64,000 nucleotides of DNA, taken from assembly GCA_007570785.1 (NCBI GenBank), contig ML664161.1, positions 43,499,643 to 43,563,642 of the forward strand, written 5' to 3'. The notes under the pieces are model-generated. The model saw only the letters and a list, made by a program, of their open reading frames with translations. It was not told the DNA's origin and did no database searches. The position numbers were made by a program, and so were the translations under genes. Below, in pieces: positions 12,716-23,033 of the stretch. The stretch comes from Antilocapra americana. Taxonomy: Eukaryota > Chordata > Mammalia > Artiodactyla > Antilocapridae. The stretch's first letter is position 1. Every line of letters starts with the position of its first letter.

Positions 12716-13157
12716 AAAATAATGACTGTCTTACAGTATGGTAGGTACTCAACAAATTGTTATAGTAAATAACCATCAGCAGAGACTCATATAGAAAATA
12801 ATTTAAATGCCTTGGCCTATAGCCCTTCAGATCTGGGATGTGAAAAAGGTTATTGGGAGGGTGAGGCAGGTCAAATTTGCTTTTACCTACAGCTGCTTTC
12901 AAGATTGCCATTTCTGAGGCACTACATTATCTAAAAACTCATAGTGCTATAATCAGAATGTGGGAAGACATTAATCTATTCCCTATGATAGTTTGGGGGA
13001 CAGACATAAGCTCAAGGTCTCAGGTAAAACTTATGCCAAAGTACAACTTGCCTTTATTAGATCATCTTCTTTCATTTTAGTTCCCTTCAGGATGTGAAGT
13101 GTTCCCAAATCCCTCAGCTGTCTTTTGATAATGGCTACTTTCCCAAGATAATCTAGA
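12716..13157. other. unassigned AT-rich sequence
   Basis: Nothing recognisable. Small open frames on both strands only. Confidence 0.45.
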
Positions 13158-13415
13158 CCTGTGGTTAAGGGCTCAGGGCTTGAATCCAAGCACTCTGGAA
13201 TTTGAATCCCAGCCCTGTCATTCCTTCAGTAAGTGATCATGAGCTGGTTACTCAATCTCTATAATGCTTCGATTTCTTCCTCTGTAAAGAGAGGAGAACA
13301 ACGCCCAGCTCATAATAAGGCAGTGTAAGCTATAAATCCAAGAATGCACATAAAGGATTTAGGAAGGAGCCTGGCAAATATAAAAGACTGCAATAAATGG
13401 CAGCTAATGTTATTT
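13158..13415 (+). repeat. MIR SINE, nearly full length
   Basis: Contains 'tttgaatcccagccctgtca', 'ctcaatctctataatgcttc', 'ttcttcctctgtaaagagag' and the 3' end 'ctggcaaatataaaag...aataaatggcagctaat'. This is the standard MIR order on the + strand. Confidence 0.75.
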
Positions 13416-14023
13416 TAGAGCACTATTACTCTCCTACCAAAGCTTATAAACACCTGTCTGTGTAACTTTAAATGAGGGAAGATTATTTAACTTTAGTTTC
13501 CAGGCATCTGATGAATAAAATAGACCATCTATTTCTCCATTCAAACATTTAATGGACACTTGCTATGTGAACGCTGTTCTATTGTATGACTATACAATCT
13601 TGCTTCATTCAGCTGTTGAAGTAGGGTAGAGAAAGGAGGTGTGAACTGGATAATAGCCAGGACTACAGTCACTGTAAGAATTAGATGAAGTTCCTCAAGC
13701 AATTAAAATCTTCATGGTAGCTTCTAGTATCCAGGTCACCTTATGTCACAAATGTTTTTGAAAAGTCAATATGACTGTGCCAAAATCTTTAAATAGAGCA
13801 TAATTAAATGCTTCCTGGATATGACTAATTGTGAAGACCAAGTCTGTTCTAACCCTCTCGGTAGAAATAAGACTCATTTTGGTACTGTTCATGATGATTA
13901 TTCAACAGCTGGACCAGAATGCAAAGGAACCACTGTGTGCATGTTCAAATTGTGTAACACTCCAACAGACAGCTTTTCCTTCAAGAACATAAAGAAATAG
14001 CAAGAGAAAGCAACTACAGATCT
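13416..14023. other. unassigned AT-rich sequence
   Basis: No gene or repeat recognised in this 0.6-kb stretch. Confidence 0.45.
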
Positions 14024-14118
14024 TTCTTGACTTGTAATGGGGTTACATCCCAATAAACTCATCATAAGTTCAAAGTATCCCAAGTCAAAAATGCCTTTAA
14101 CTACACCTAACCTACCAA

Positions 14119-14335
14119 TCAGAGCTTCCCAGGTGGCTCAGTGGTAAAGAATCTGCCTGCCAATGCAGGAGATGTAGGTTTGATCCCTGGGTCAGGAAGA
14201 TCCCCTGGAGAAGGAAATAGCAATCCACTACAGTATTCTTGCCTGGGAAATCCCATGGACAGAGGAGCCTGGCAGGCTACAGTCCATGGGGTCTCAAAAG
14301 AGTCGGACATGACTTAGTAACTAAACAACAACAAC
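14119..14335 (+). repeat. Bov-tA SINE with 10-bp target duplication
   Basis: 'gcttcccaggtggctcagtg' head and (caa)n-like tail. Flanked by aacctaccaa at 14109-14118 and 14336-14345, which places the insertion inside the Tigger-like element. Confidence 0.93.
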
Positions 14336-14515
14336 AACCTACCAAACATCACAGCTTAGCCTAGCCTGCCTTAAACACACTCAAAACACGTTAGCCTACA
14401 GTTGGGCTAAATCATCTAACCCAAGGCCTATTTTATAATAAAATGCTTAGTATCTCATATAACTTATTGAATATTGTACTGAAAGTAAAAAACAGAATGG
14501 TTATATGGGTACATG

Positions 14516-15161
14516 TGTTGTAGCCACATGTTCTAGGAAACAAACTCGCTCAGAAGGACAATGCAGATAGTGGAGTGCAGTTTATTACACCGCGGGCCCA
14601 AGGCAGAGTCTCCTCTTAGCCAAGGATCCCGAGCAGCATTTGTGAAACTCTTTTATACCCCATGTGTATGCGTCCGAACTCACCACCCCAAATTCCTTGA
14701 GACTTACATAAACAAAGGAAGGGTAAATACAATCACAATAATCCCATCATGCATGTGTTATGTGTTCAAACAATTGCCAATAATCAATAAGCCCAGGGTT
14801 ACACTCCAATAGGTACAGAAAAATTTATGGCCTGTCCAGAGACAGGGGTGATTAGTGTATGTTTTCTCTTAGGCGATGAGTAACCTGGATACTTCAAGGT
14901 TCCCCTGTCTGGAGGGGGTCTTATCCTTTATTGTCATTTCCATAGGCACTAAGCACAGAATTTAGAGTCCATTGGAGAGGTGGCCGAGCGTGATCAGCAT
15001 GAACAGGCCTAAGATGCAGTCCAGGCCCTATGAATTCCCTCTTCACATGTGGTTGCAAGTATATTGGTTGTTTACTCCCCTGAACACATGGTTGACTGAG
15101 AACAATGACCCACCACCACTGCCCTAGCATCACACCTATTTTATCACATATCACTACCCCA
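14516..15161 (-). mobile_element. solo LTR of an endogenous retrovirus
   Basis: Read on the minus strand, a TATAAAA box (15-kb side to left: 14657-14651) is followed about 65 bp later by an AATAAA signal (14586-14581) and a short U5 ending in ACA at 14516. The 5' end is read as TGGGG at 15161. The spacing of promoter, polyadenylation signal and terminal TG...CA is that of a retroviral LTR. No internal viral genes adjoin it, so it is a solo LTR. It sits within the Tigger-like element; I could not match a target duplication, so the limits are approximate. Confidence 0.7.
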
Positions 15162-15273
15162 GGAGAAGATCAAAATGCAAAACTCCAAGTGTAGTTTTCA
15201 CTAGATAGCTGTCACACCATTACAAAGTCAAAAAGTATTAAGTCAAACCATCATAAGTCAAAGACTATTTGTA

Positions 15274-16089
15274 GAAAGAAACCTTATAAACTTCAGAAAA
15301 TTATTTCTTCAAAACAAGAATTATTCAATCCAAAATAATTTTTGAAGTATAAGAAAAACAAAGCAAAAACATTAAGAAGATTAAGTGATTGTGTGAGAGG
15401 TTTTTTTAAATGTTTCTCAATGGACATAAGTGTTTCTAGAACTAATACTTCATCAACTGTCTCTTAAGCATCTAAAGATACCACTAAGGTTAAACAACAA
15501 AAACAAAACTATTTTTTAATTTAAAAGAAAGAACAAAGTTTGAAACTTTGGAGGAAATTAATAGGCAGGCTGCTCTGAAAGGAAGAAAAATTAGTTTCAA
15601 GAGAGGAAATCTAAATACATCCAGAAACAAAATTAAATCTAGTAATTAGGAAAGCTCAAAGAAACAGCACATGAATGCAAAATATTTTCACTTCATTTTC
15701 CTGAACTGTCTAATATTTTGCCTCATTATTTCAGAAAATGCTGCCTATTCATTTCCATCTATTGTTCTAATAATGCAATGTCATTTACTTCATGTTTATA
15801 ACATGACTCTATGATATGCACTTAGTTTTCTCTGAATTTCTAATTGCTTTTCTCTGTAGTTGCTGCTCTTACTATTTTTCATTCATAGAGATTTTTTTTT
15901 TCCTTCATCTTATCAATAGCATACTTTCAGGTTCTTAACAATCAATTCATAATATATAGGACTCTATAGACATTTTTCATGGATCTTTTGATATTATAAT
16001 TTAGACTGTTTAATTTTAGGCCTGCTAGTCAGATGTTAAATCAGGAGTTTTTAAAATCTTATTCAGGAGTTATTTCCAATAGCTATTAA
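15274..16089. other. unassigned AT-rich sequence
   Basis: Strongly AT-rich, with no open frame over about 60 codons and no recognised element. May include decayed L1 sequence continuous with the next feature. Confidence 0.4.
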
Positions 16090-16382
16090 CGCTTCATAAT
16101 GACAGGGAAAAAAATTAATCAAAGTGACCTAGACTAATACAGATATTAAATTTGGCAGATGAGGGCATTAAAACCATTATTACAACTGTATTCTTTATAT
16201 TCAAAACATTAAGTAGAGATATGCAAAAGAAAAGCAGGTAAATTGAATTTCTAGTAATGAAAACTACAGTATGGGAGATGAAAACTTTATTGATGAGATT
16301 AATGGCAGGTTAGACATCACAAAAGAAAATATTAGTGAACCTGAGATAAAAACAAACTATCAAAAATGAAACACAAGAAGAA
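16090..16382 (+). repeat. old L1, 5' UTR/ORF1 region
   Basis: 'gggcattaaaaccattatta', 'aagtagagatatgcaaaaga' and 'aaaagaaaatattagtgaac' follow the order found at the start of ORF1 in old mammalian L1 elements. The sequence is cut at 16382 by a younger L1 insertion, and L1 sequence of the same orientation resumes beyond 19080. Confidence 0.65.
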
Positions 16383-16682
16383 TTTTTTTTTATTGGTTTT
16401 GCAATACAATGACATGAAATCACCATGGGTTTACATATGCTCCCCCTCCAGAACCCCCCTCCCCCCTCCCTCCCAATTCCCTTCCCCTGGGAAATCTTGG
16501 TGCACCAGCCCCGAGCATCAATCCTGGGCTGGCGAATGATTTCACATATGATAATTAACATGTTTCAATGCCATTCTCCCATATCATCCCACCCTTACCC
16601 TCATCCACAGAGTCCACGAGTCTGTTCTATACGTCTACGTTCCTTTTGCTGTCTCGCATGCTGGGTTCTTGCTGCCATCTTT

Positions 16683-17924
16683 CTAAATTCCATATATATG
16701 CATTAGTATACAGTATTTTTGTTTTTCCTTCTGGCTTACTTCACTCTGGATAATAGGCTCCAGTTCCGTCCACCTGAGTAGAACTGATTCAAATGAATTT
16801 TTTTTTAATGCTGAGTAATATTCCATTGTGTATATGTTCCACAGCTTTCTTATCCATTCGTCAGTTGATGGACATCTAGGTTGCTTCCATGTCTTGGCTA
16901 TTGTAAACAATGCAGCGACGAATATTGGGGTACACGTGGCTCTTTCAATTCTGGTTTCCTCGGTGTATATGCCCAGCAGTGGGATTGCTGGGTCATATGG
17001 CAGGTCCATTTGCAGTTTTTTAAGGAACCTCCACACTGTTTTCCATAGTGGCTGTACTAGTTTGCATTCCCACCAACAGTGTAAGAGGGTTCCCTTTTCT
17101 CCACATCCTCTCCAGCATTTATTGCTTGTAGACTTTTGGATGGCAGCCATTCTGACTGGTGTAAAGTGGTACCTCATTGTAGTTTTGATTTGCATTTCTC
17201 TGATAATGAGTGATGTTGAGCATCTTTTCATGTGTTTGTTAGCCATTTTTATATCTTCCTTGGAGAAATGTCTGTTAAGTTCTTTGGCCCACTTTTTAAT
17301 TGGGTTGTTTATTTTTCTAGAATGGAGCTGCAGGAGTTGTTTGTAAATTTTTGAGATTAATTGTTTGTCTGTTGCTTCATTGGCTATTATTTTCTCCCAT
17401 TCTGAAGGCTGTCTTTTCACCTTGCTTATAGTTTCCTTTGTTGTGCAAAAGCTTTTAATTTTAATTAGGTCCCATTTGTTTATTCGTGTTTTTATTTCCA
17501 ATATTCTGGGAGGTGGGTCATGGAGTATCCCGCTTTGGATTATAGCAGAGAGTGTTTTGCCTATGTTATCCTCTAGGAGTTTTATAGTTTCTGGTCTTAT
17601 GCTTAGATCTTTGATCCATTTTGAGTTTATCTTTGTGTATGGTGTTAGAAAGTGATCTAGTTTCATTCTTTTACAAGTGGCTGTCCAGTTTTCCCAGCAC
17701 CACTTGTTAAAGAGGTTGTCTTTTCTCCATTGTATATTCTTGCCTCCTTTGTCAAAGATAAGGTGTCCATAGATGCGTGGATTTATCTCTGGGCTTTCTA
17801 TTCTGTTCCATTGATCTATGTTTCTGTCTTTGTGCCAGTACCATACTGTCTTAATGATTGTGGATTTGTAGTATAGCCTAAAGTCCGGTAGGTTGATTCC
17901 TCCAGTTCCATTCTTCTTTCTCAA
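16683..17924 (-). pseudogene. L1 ORF2p C-terminal part
   Basis: A 413-residue open frame ending at the natural ORF2 stop. Features seen: the '[14 protein letters not shown]' segment near the start, '[10 protein letters not shown]' near residues 174-183, and a CX3CX7HX4C zinc knuckle in the second half. The known role of ORF2p is target-primed reverse transcription; this piece lacks the endonuclease and polymerase core, so it is inactive on its own. Confidence 0.9.
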
Positions 17925-18205
17925 GATTGCTTTGGCTATACGAGGTTTTTTGTATTTCCATACAAATTGAGAAATTATTTGTTATAATTCTTTGAAAAAG
18001 ACCTCTGGTAGCTTGATAGGAATTGCATTGAATCTATAGATTGCTTTGGGTAGTATACTCATTTTCACTATATTGATTCTTCCAATCCACGAACACGGCA
18101 CATTTCTCCATCTGTTTGTGTCCTCCTTGATTTCTTTCATCAGTGTTTTATAGTTTTCTATATATAAGTCTTTTGATTCTTTAGGTAGAAATACTCCTAA
18201 GTATT

Positions 18206-18736
18206 TTATTCTTTTTGTTTCGATGGTGAATGGAATTGTTTCCTTAATTTCTCTGTTTTCTCATTGTTAGTGTATAGGAATGCCAGGGATTTCTGTGTGT
18301 TGATTTTGTATCCTGAAACTTCAGTATATTCACTGATTAGATCTAGTAATTTTCTGGTAGAGTCTTTAGGGTTTTCAATGTAGAGGATCATGTCATCTGC
18401 AAACAGAGAGAGTTTTACTTCTTCTTTTCCAATCTGGATTCCTTTAATTTCTTTATCTGCTCTGATTGCTGCGGCCAAGACTTCCAAAACTATGTTGAAT
18501 AGTAGTGGTGAGAGTGGGCACCCTTGTCTTGTTCCTGACTTCAGGGGAAATGCTTTCAGTTTTTCACCATTGAGGATAATGTTTGCTGTGGGTTTGTCAT
18601 ATATAGCTTTTATTATGTTGAGGTATGTTCCTTCTATTCCTGCTTTTTGGAGGGTTTTTATCATAAATGGATGTTGAATTTTGTCAAAGGCTTTCTCTGA
18701 ATCTATTGAGATAATCATGTGGTTTTTATTTTTCAA
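18206..18736 (-). pseudogene. L1 ORF2p reverse transcriptase fragment
   Basis: A 176-residue frame with '[16 protein letters not shown]' (palm motif A), '[14 protein letters not shown]' (motif B) and '[10 protein letters not shown]' (motif C, catalytic Asp pair). Separated from the C-terminal frame by about 280 bp with frame disruptions. The N-terminal endonuclease is absent. Confidence 0.92.
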
Positions 18737-18776
18737 TTTGTTACTGTGGTGTATTACATTGATTGATTTGCGAATT

Positions 18777-19076
18777 CTACTTGAACTCTTCCAGAAAATT
18801 GCAGAGGAAGGTAAACTTCCAAACTCATTCTACGAGGCCACCATCACCCTAATTCCAAAACCCGAAAAAGATGCCACAAAAAAAGAAAACTACAGGCCAA
18901 TATCACTGATGAACATAGATGCAAAAATCCTTAACAAAATTCTAGCAAATAGAATCCAACAACACATTAAAAAGATCATACATCATGATCAAGTAGGCTT
19001 TATCCCAGGGATGCAAGGATTCTTCAATATTCACAAATCAATCAATGTAATACACCACATTAACAAATTGAAGAAT
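18777..19076 (+). mobile_element. inverted 5' segment of the same L1
   Basis: Reads ORF2 on the + strand (frame 18681-19082 includes '[20 protein letters not shown]' and '[20 protein letters not shown]'). It ends at the same ORF2 point where the minus segment begins, giving about 50 bp present in both arms. This is the standard product of 5' inversion (twin priming). Confidence 0.88.
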
Positions 19077-19746
19077 TTTTAAATATACATATATTTATAG
19101 AAAGACAGACAGAGAGCCAGAAGGAGAGACATAGAGAGGTAAAGGGGAAGAGAGAAATAAAAGTCAGCCAAATTGGAAAGAAATAAAACTGCCATTGTTT
19201 TCAAATGACATAATTATCTATGTATAAAATCCAAAAGAATATACCAAAAAAAGTACCTCAAAACAAACAAAAAATACTATAACAAATAAGTGCGAGGTTG
19301 CAGGATACAAGATCAATGTGTAAAAAACAAAATTTGTATTTCTATATGCTGCGAATAAATTATTGGAAATTGATATTATAAAACAATATCATTTACAAAA
19401 GAATTAAGAATATTAACTCCTTAGAAATACCTCTGGCAAAAGGGATGAAATACCTATGCACTAAATAAAGTATTTTTGAGAAAAACTAAGTAAGACCTCA
19501 GAAATAAATGACAAAATACATCTTTGTTCATATGTGGAAAGATTCAACATTGATTTATATGAAGACTCTAAATTCATGTATGAAATAAATGCAATTCCAA
19601 TCAAAATCCCTACATATTTTTGAAGTAGAAAGTAACAAGATGATTTTAAAGTTTGTGTGGCAATGCAGAGTACCTAGAATGGCCAGACAACTTTGAGAAA
19701 GAAGAACAAAGTCAGACTGGTCTGACACCACCAGATTTCAAGATTT

Positions 19747-20058
19747 CAGTTCAGTTCAGTTCACTCACTTAGTCATGTCTGACTCTTCGTGACCTCATGG
19801 ACTGCAGCATGCCAGGCCTCCCGGTCCATCACCAACTTCCAGAGTTTACCCAAACTCATGTCCATTGAGTCAGTGATGCCATCCAGCCATCTCATCCTCT
19901 GTCCTCCCCTTCTCCTCCTGCCTTCAATCTTTACCAGCATCAGGGTCTTTACAAATGACTCAGCTCTTCATATCAGGTGGCCAAAGTATTGGAGTTTCAG
20001 CTTAAATATCAGTCCTTCCAATAAACGCTCAGGACTGATCTCCTTTAGGATGGACTGG
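19747..20058 (-). repeat. BovB 3' end (Bov-A type) with 11-bp target duplication
   Basis: Begins on + with the (ttcag)n-type 'ttcagttcagttcagttcac', the reverse complement of the BovB terminus, and runs through 'catccagccatctcatcctc'. Flanked by tttcaagattt at 19736-19746 and 20059-20069. Confidence 0.92.
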
Positions 20059-20099
20059 TTTCAAGATTTAGCCTAGTAATCAAGAGTGTGTAGTATTGG

Positions 20100-20476
20100 C
20101 AGAGAGAAGTAAGTCAGAAAGAGAAACACCAATATAGTATATCAATGTATATATATGGAATTTAGAAAGATGGTAACAACGATCCTATATGCAAGGCAGC
20201 AAAAGAGACACAGATGTAATGAACAGACTTTTGGACTATGGGGGAGAAGGCAAGGGTGGTATGATTTGAGAGAATAGCATTGAAACATGTATATTACCAT
20301 ATGCAAAATAGATGACCAGTGCTAGTTCATGCATTGAACTTGGGGAGGGAAGGGGGAGGTGTTCAGTATTGGGGGGATACATGTGCACCATGGTTGATTC
20401 ATGTCTATGTAGGGCAAAACCACCACAATATTGTAAAGTAATTATCCTCCAATTAAAATAATTTTTTTAAAAAGAC
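20100..20476 (+). repeat. ruminant L1 3' end with 13-bp target duplication
   Basis: A 3' UTR piece with 'cttttggactatgggggaga', 'caccatggttgattcatgtc' and 'ctccaattaaaataattttt'. Flanked by perfect copies of tgtgtagtattgg at 20087-20099 and 20477-20489, inside the old L1. Confidence 0.9.
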
Positions 20477-20653
20477 TGTGTAGTATTGGTATCGTGAGAG
20501 CTTTAATTGATAAACAGATCAATGGAAAGATAGAGGGAAGCCAGAAATATATCTATACATACATGAACACTCATTTTTGACAAAGGAGCAAAGGCAATTC
20601 AGTGTTGAAAGATTAGACTTCTCAACAGACAAAGGTATGGAAAAAGTGGACCT

Positions 20654-20869
20654 TGTGTTCTCAGTTGCTCATTCATGGTGGACTCTTCAACCTCATGGAC
20701 TGTTGCCCACCAGCCTCCACTCTCTATAAAATTTTCCAGGGAAGAATATTAGAGTGTGTTGCCATTTCCTACTCCAGGGAATCTTTCCAACCCAGGAATT
20801 GAACCCACGTCTTTTGGGTATCCTACATTGACAGACAGATTTTCTACCACTGAGCCATGTGCGAAGCCC
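20654..20869 (-). repeat. Bov-tA SINE, diverged
   Basis: 'ccaacccaggaattgaaccc' and 'ctaccactgagccatgtgcg' mark a minus-strand Bov-tA with many substitutions. It lies in the old L1. Confidence 0.85.
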
Positions 20870-22010
20870 TGCCATATGGACAAATATGAACTTCAATACA
20901 TGCCTTGTACCATAGACAAAAACTAACTCAAAATATAATATAGACTTAAATGTAAAACCTAATACTATGAAACCTCTAGGGGAAAAAAAAGAATATCTTT
21001 GTGACCTTGGGTTAGGCAAAATTTCTTATGTAAGAAACCAAAACACAGTCCATTAAGAAGTGTTGATAAATTGGACTTCATCAGAATATTAAACTTTTAA
21101 ATATTAAACCTAACCTTTCAAAAGACACTATTAAAAGAATGAAAAAACATACGCTGGAAAGAATATATTTGCAAAGTTTATATCAGATAAAGAGCTTGTA
21201 TCCAGAATGTATAATGAACTCTCAAAGCTAAATAATAAGAAAATAAATGTCCAATACAAAATGGAAAAAAGAGTTGAATAGACACTTCACCAACACAAAA
21301 ATATAGAGGTGGTAAATAAGCACATTAAAAAATATGCTCAACAAATCATTATTCATTAGGGAAATGCAACTTAAAACCACAATGAGCTATTGCTTCGTAT
21401 CAGTATGACTAAAAAATCTAAAAGGCTGCTCAGACATTGTCAATAAGGATGAGCAGGAACTGGAACTTTGATTCAGCGTTGGTGGGAACGTTAAATAACA
21501 CAGCCACTGTGTGGTACTGCTTTACACCTATCACATGATCCAACCAGTCCACTCCTAGGAATGTATCCAAAAGAAAAGCACATATCTACAAACACATGTA
21601 CACATATGTTCACAGCTGCCTGATTTTTAATGCCCCAAAACTGGATATGGATAAACAGCAGAATAATCCGCCAGCACTGAAAAGAAGTCAATTATTGCTA
21701 CAAACTACACCATGAATGGATATAAAACAACTATGCCAGGTGAAAGGCAAAAAAGAATGCGTCCTGTATGATTCTATTTAAATAAAACTCCTTCACAATG
21801 TAAGCTAGCTTCTATAGGCAGAAAGAAGAGCAGTAGTTGCCTAGGGAAGGAGGTTGGAAACAGAAAAGATAGCTGGGCAGAATTACAGACAGGCGCAAGG
21901 AGGCTTTGCGGGGTGATGAATATGTGGACTATCTTGATCATAGTAAAGGGTTGTCAAATTTACATTAAAATGTATCACATTGCATAACAATTTAAAAGAC
22001 AAAACTCTAG

Positions 22011-22299
22011 GGGTGATCACGAAGCGCAGTTAACATGAGAAAGAGAGAGTTAGCATTAGTTCATAGATGGGCATCCTGCTCAAATTGTGCTCCTGTTCCA
22101 CAGCAACATTGCAAAGGTTACAGGGACAGTCTGGAGGACAAAGGGAATATTCCCCCCCCGGTTTTGTAGACTTTTGTTTTTACTGCCTAAGGTTGTGCAG
22201 TTTTGAAATTTTGTGAACATTTCCTTTACTTTAATCAGACTGCTAAAACTTTTTAAACTTACAATCCAAACAATCATTTCCACCAAAGACCAAGAAGTG
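22011..22299. other. unassigned spacer
   Basis: Nothing recognised apart from a C8 run at 22152-22159. Confidence 0.4.
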
Positions 22300-22346
22300 T
22301 GAAGGTAGTGTTAGTCACTCAGTCATGTCCAACTCTTTGTGACCGT
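22300..22346 (-). repeat. Bov-tA SINE fragment
   Basis: Only the 3' part remains: 'gttagtcactcagtcatgtc' and 'caactctttgtgaccgtaag'. Confidence 0.75.
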
Positions 22347-22849
22347 AAGTTTTGTCAAGTCAGATCTCTGCATCCTTTGATCATTGATATTTTACATGTG
22401 ACGAGCATGTTTCATAATTTCAAACTGTTTTATAGTGTTACAAATAGAAATGCTTTCTATTTCAGCCTTTTGAATCCTAGTTGAACTATCCAACATTGCA
22501 ATATACTAGCTATCCCTCCTCACTTTGATTTAACTTCAAACTTGAAAGTTAAACTTTCTAGATTTTCCAGCTACAATGTCAATAACATTTAAGAGTCACT
22601 TGATGTCTTAAATCATATCAATGCTTTCTTAAGTCAGTCTACCAAGGCAATAAAACCAAAAGCAAAAATAAAAAAATGGAATCTAATCAAGCTTATAAAC
22701 TTTTGCACAGCAAAGGGAACCATAAACACAATGAAAAGACAGCTTACAGACTAGAAGGAAATATTTGCAAATGATGTAAACAACAAGGGCTTAATTTCAA
22801 AAATATACAAACAGCTCATAGAACTCAATAACAAAGAAAAAACAATCCA

Positions 22850-22956
22850 GTGCTCACTTTGGTGGCACATATACTAAAATTGGAATAATACAGGAAAGAT
22901 TAGCAGGGTCCCTGCACAAGGATGGCGTGCAAATTTGTGAAGCATTCCATATTTTT
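22850..22956 (+). pseudogene. U6 snRNA pseudogene
   Basis: Nearly full-length U6-like sequence: 'gtgctcactttggtggcaca' at the 5' end, 'tactaaaattggaa', 'aagattagcagggtccctgc' in the ACAGAGA/AGC region, and 'gtgaagcattccatattttt' at the 3' end. Several substitutions in positions invariant in functional U6, including the ACAGAGA box (here acaggaa). No upstream PSE/TATA promoter, because the flank is L1. It is fused directly to an L1 3' end and was therefore made by retrotransposition. Confidence 0.93.
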
Positions 22957-23033
22957 ATTCATGCTGAGGTTTGACAGAAAACAACAAAATCCTGTGAAGC
23001 AATTGTCCATCAATAAAAACATAAATTTTAAAA
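22957..23033 (+). repeat. L1 3' end joined to the U6 copy
   Basis: Directly after U6: 'atgctgaggtttgacagaaa' and 'gtccatcaataaaaacataa', a known ruminant L1 3' terminus, then an A-rich tail. With U6 it forms one inserted chimera within the older L1; the host L1 resumes at about 23034 with 'atcaaaaaagggaag'. Confidence 0.8.

Larger units (their letters stand above)
14024..15273. mobile_element. Tigger-like DNA transposon fossil, split by two insertions
   Basis: The left part (14024-14515, minus the SINE) and right part (15162-15273) together match a TcMar-Tigger type non-autonomous element as I recall it: 'aatggggttacatcccaata' and 'catcataagtt' at the left, 'cagaatggttatatgggtac' before the LTR, and 'aaccatcataagtcaaagac' at the right end as an inverted counterpart of the left end. 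No transposase frame is visible. The family name is by recognition only. Confidence 0.6.
16383..18776 (-). mobile_element. L1 LINE (3' part, minus orientation)
   Basis: A ruminant-type L1. The poly(A) is seen as T9 at 16383-16391. The 3' UTR (to 16682) has a C-rich tract on + (G-rich on the element strand). ORF2 is in two pieces. 18206-18736 encodes reverse transcriptase with the SPLLFN motif at about residues 75-81 and FADD at 112-115. 16683-17924 encodes the C-terminal part with the zinc knuckle CWRGC..H..C. Frame breaks between 17925 and 18205 make it a pseudogene. At 18776 the element switches strand (see the next feature). Confidence 0.93.
19080..22010 (+). repeat. old L1 ORF2 to 3' region, host of nested insertions
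   Basis: Decayed + strand L1 sequence in pieces: 19140-19735 ('aatgacataattatctatgt'), 20070-20086, 20490-20650 ('ttgataaacagatcaatgga') and 20880-22010 ('gtggtaaataagcacattaa', 'aatgtatccaaaagaaaagc'). Joined across the insertions, the pieces follow normal ORF2 order. No intact frame. Confidence 0.75.

Noticed and set aside
16828..17346. 172-codon + strand frame
   Set aside because: Shadow of L1 ORF2, which is coded on the minus strand here.
22850..22956. Functional U6 snRNA gene
   Set aside because: Substitutions in the ACAGAGA region, no snRNA promoter upstream and an L1 tail fused downstream.
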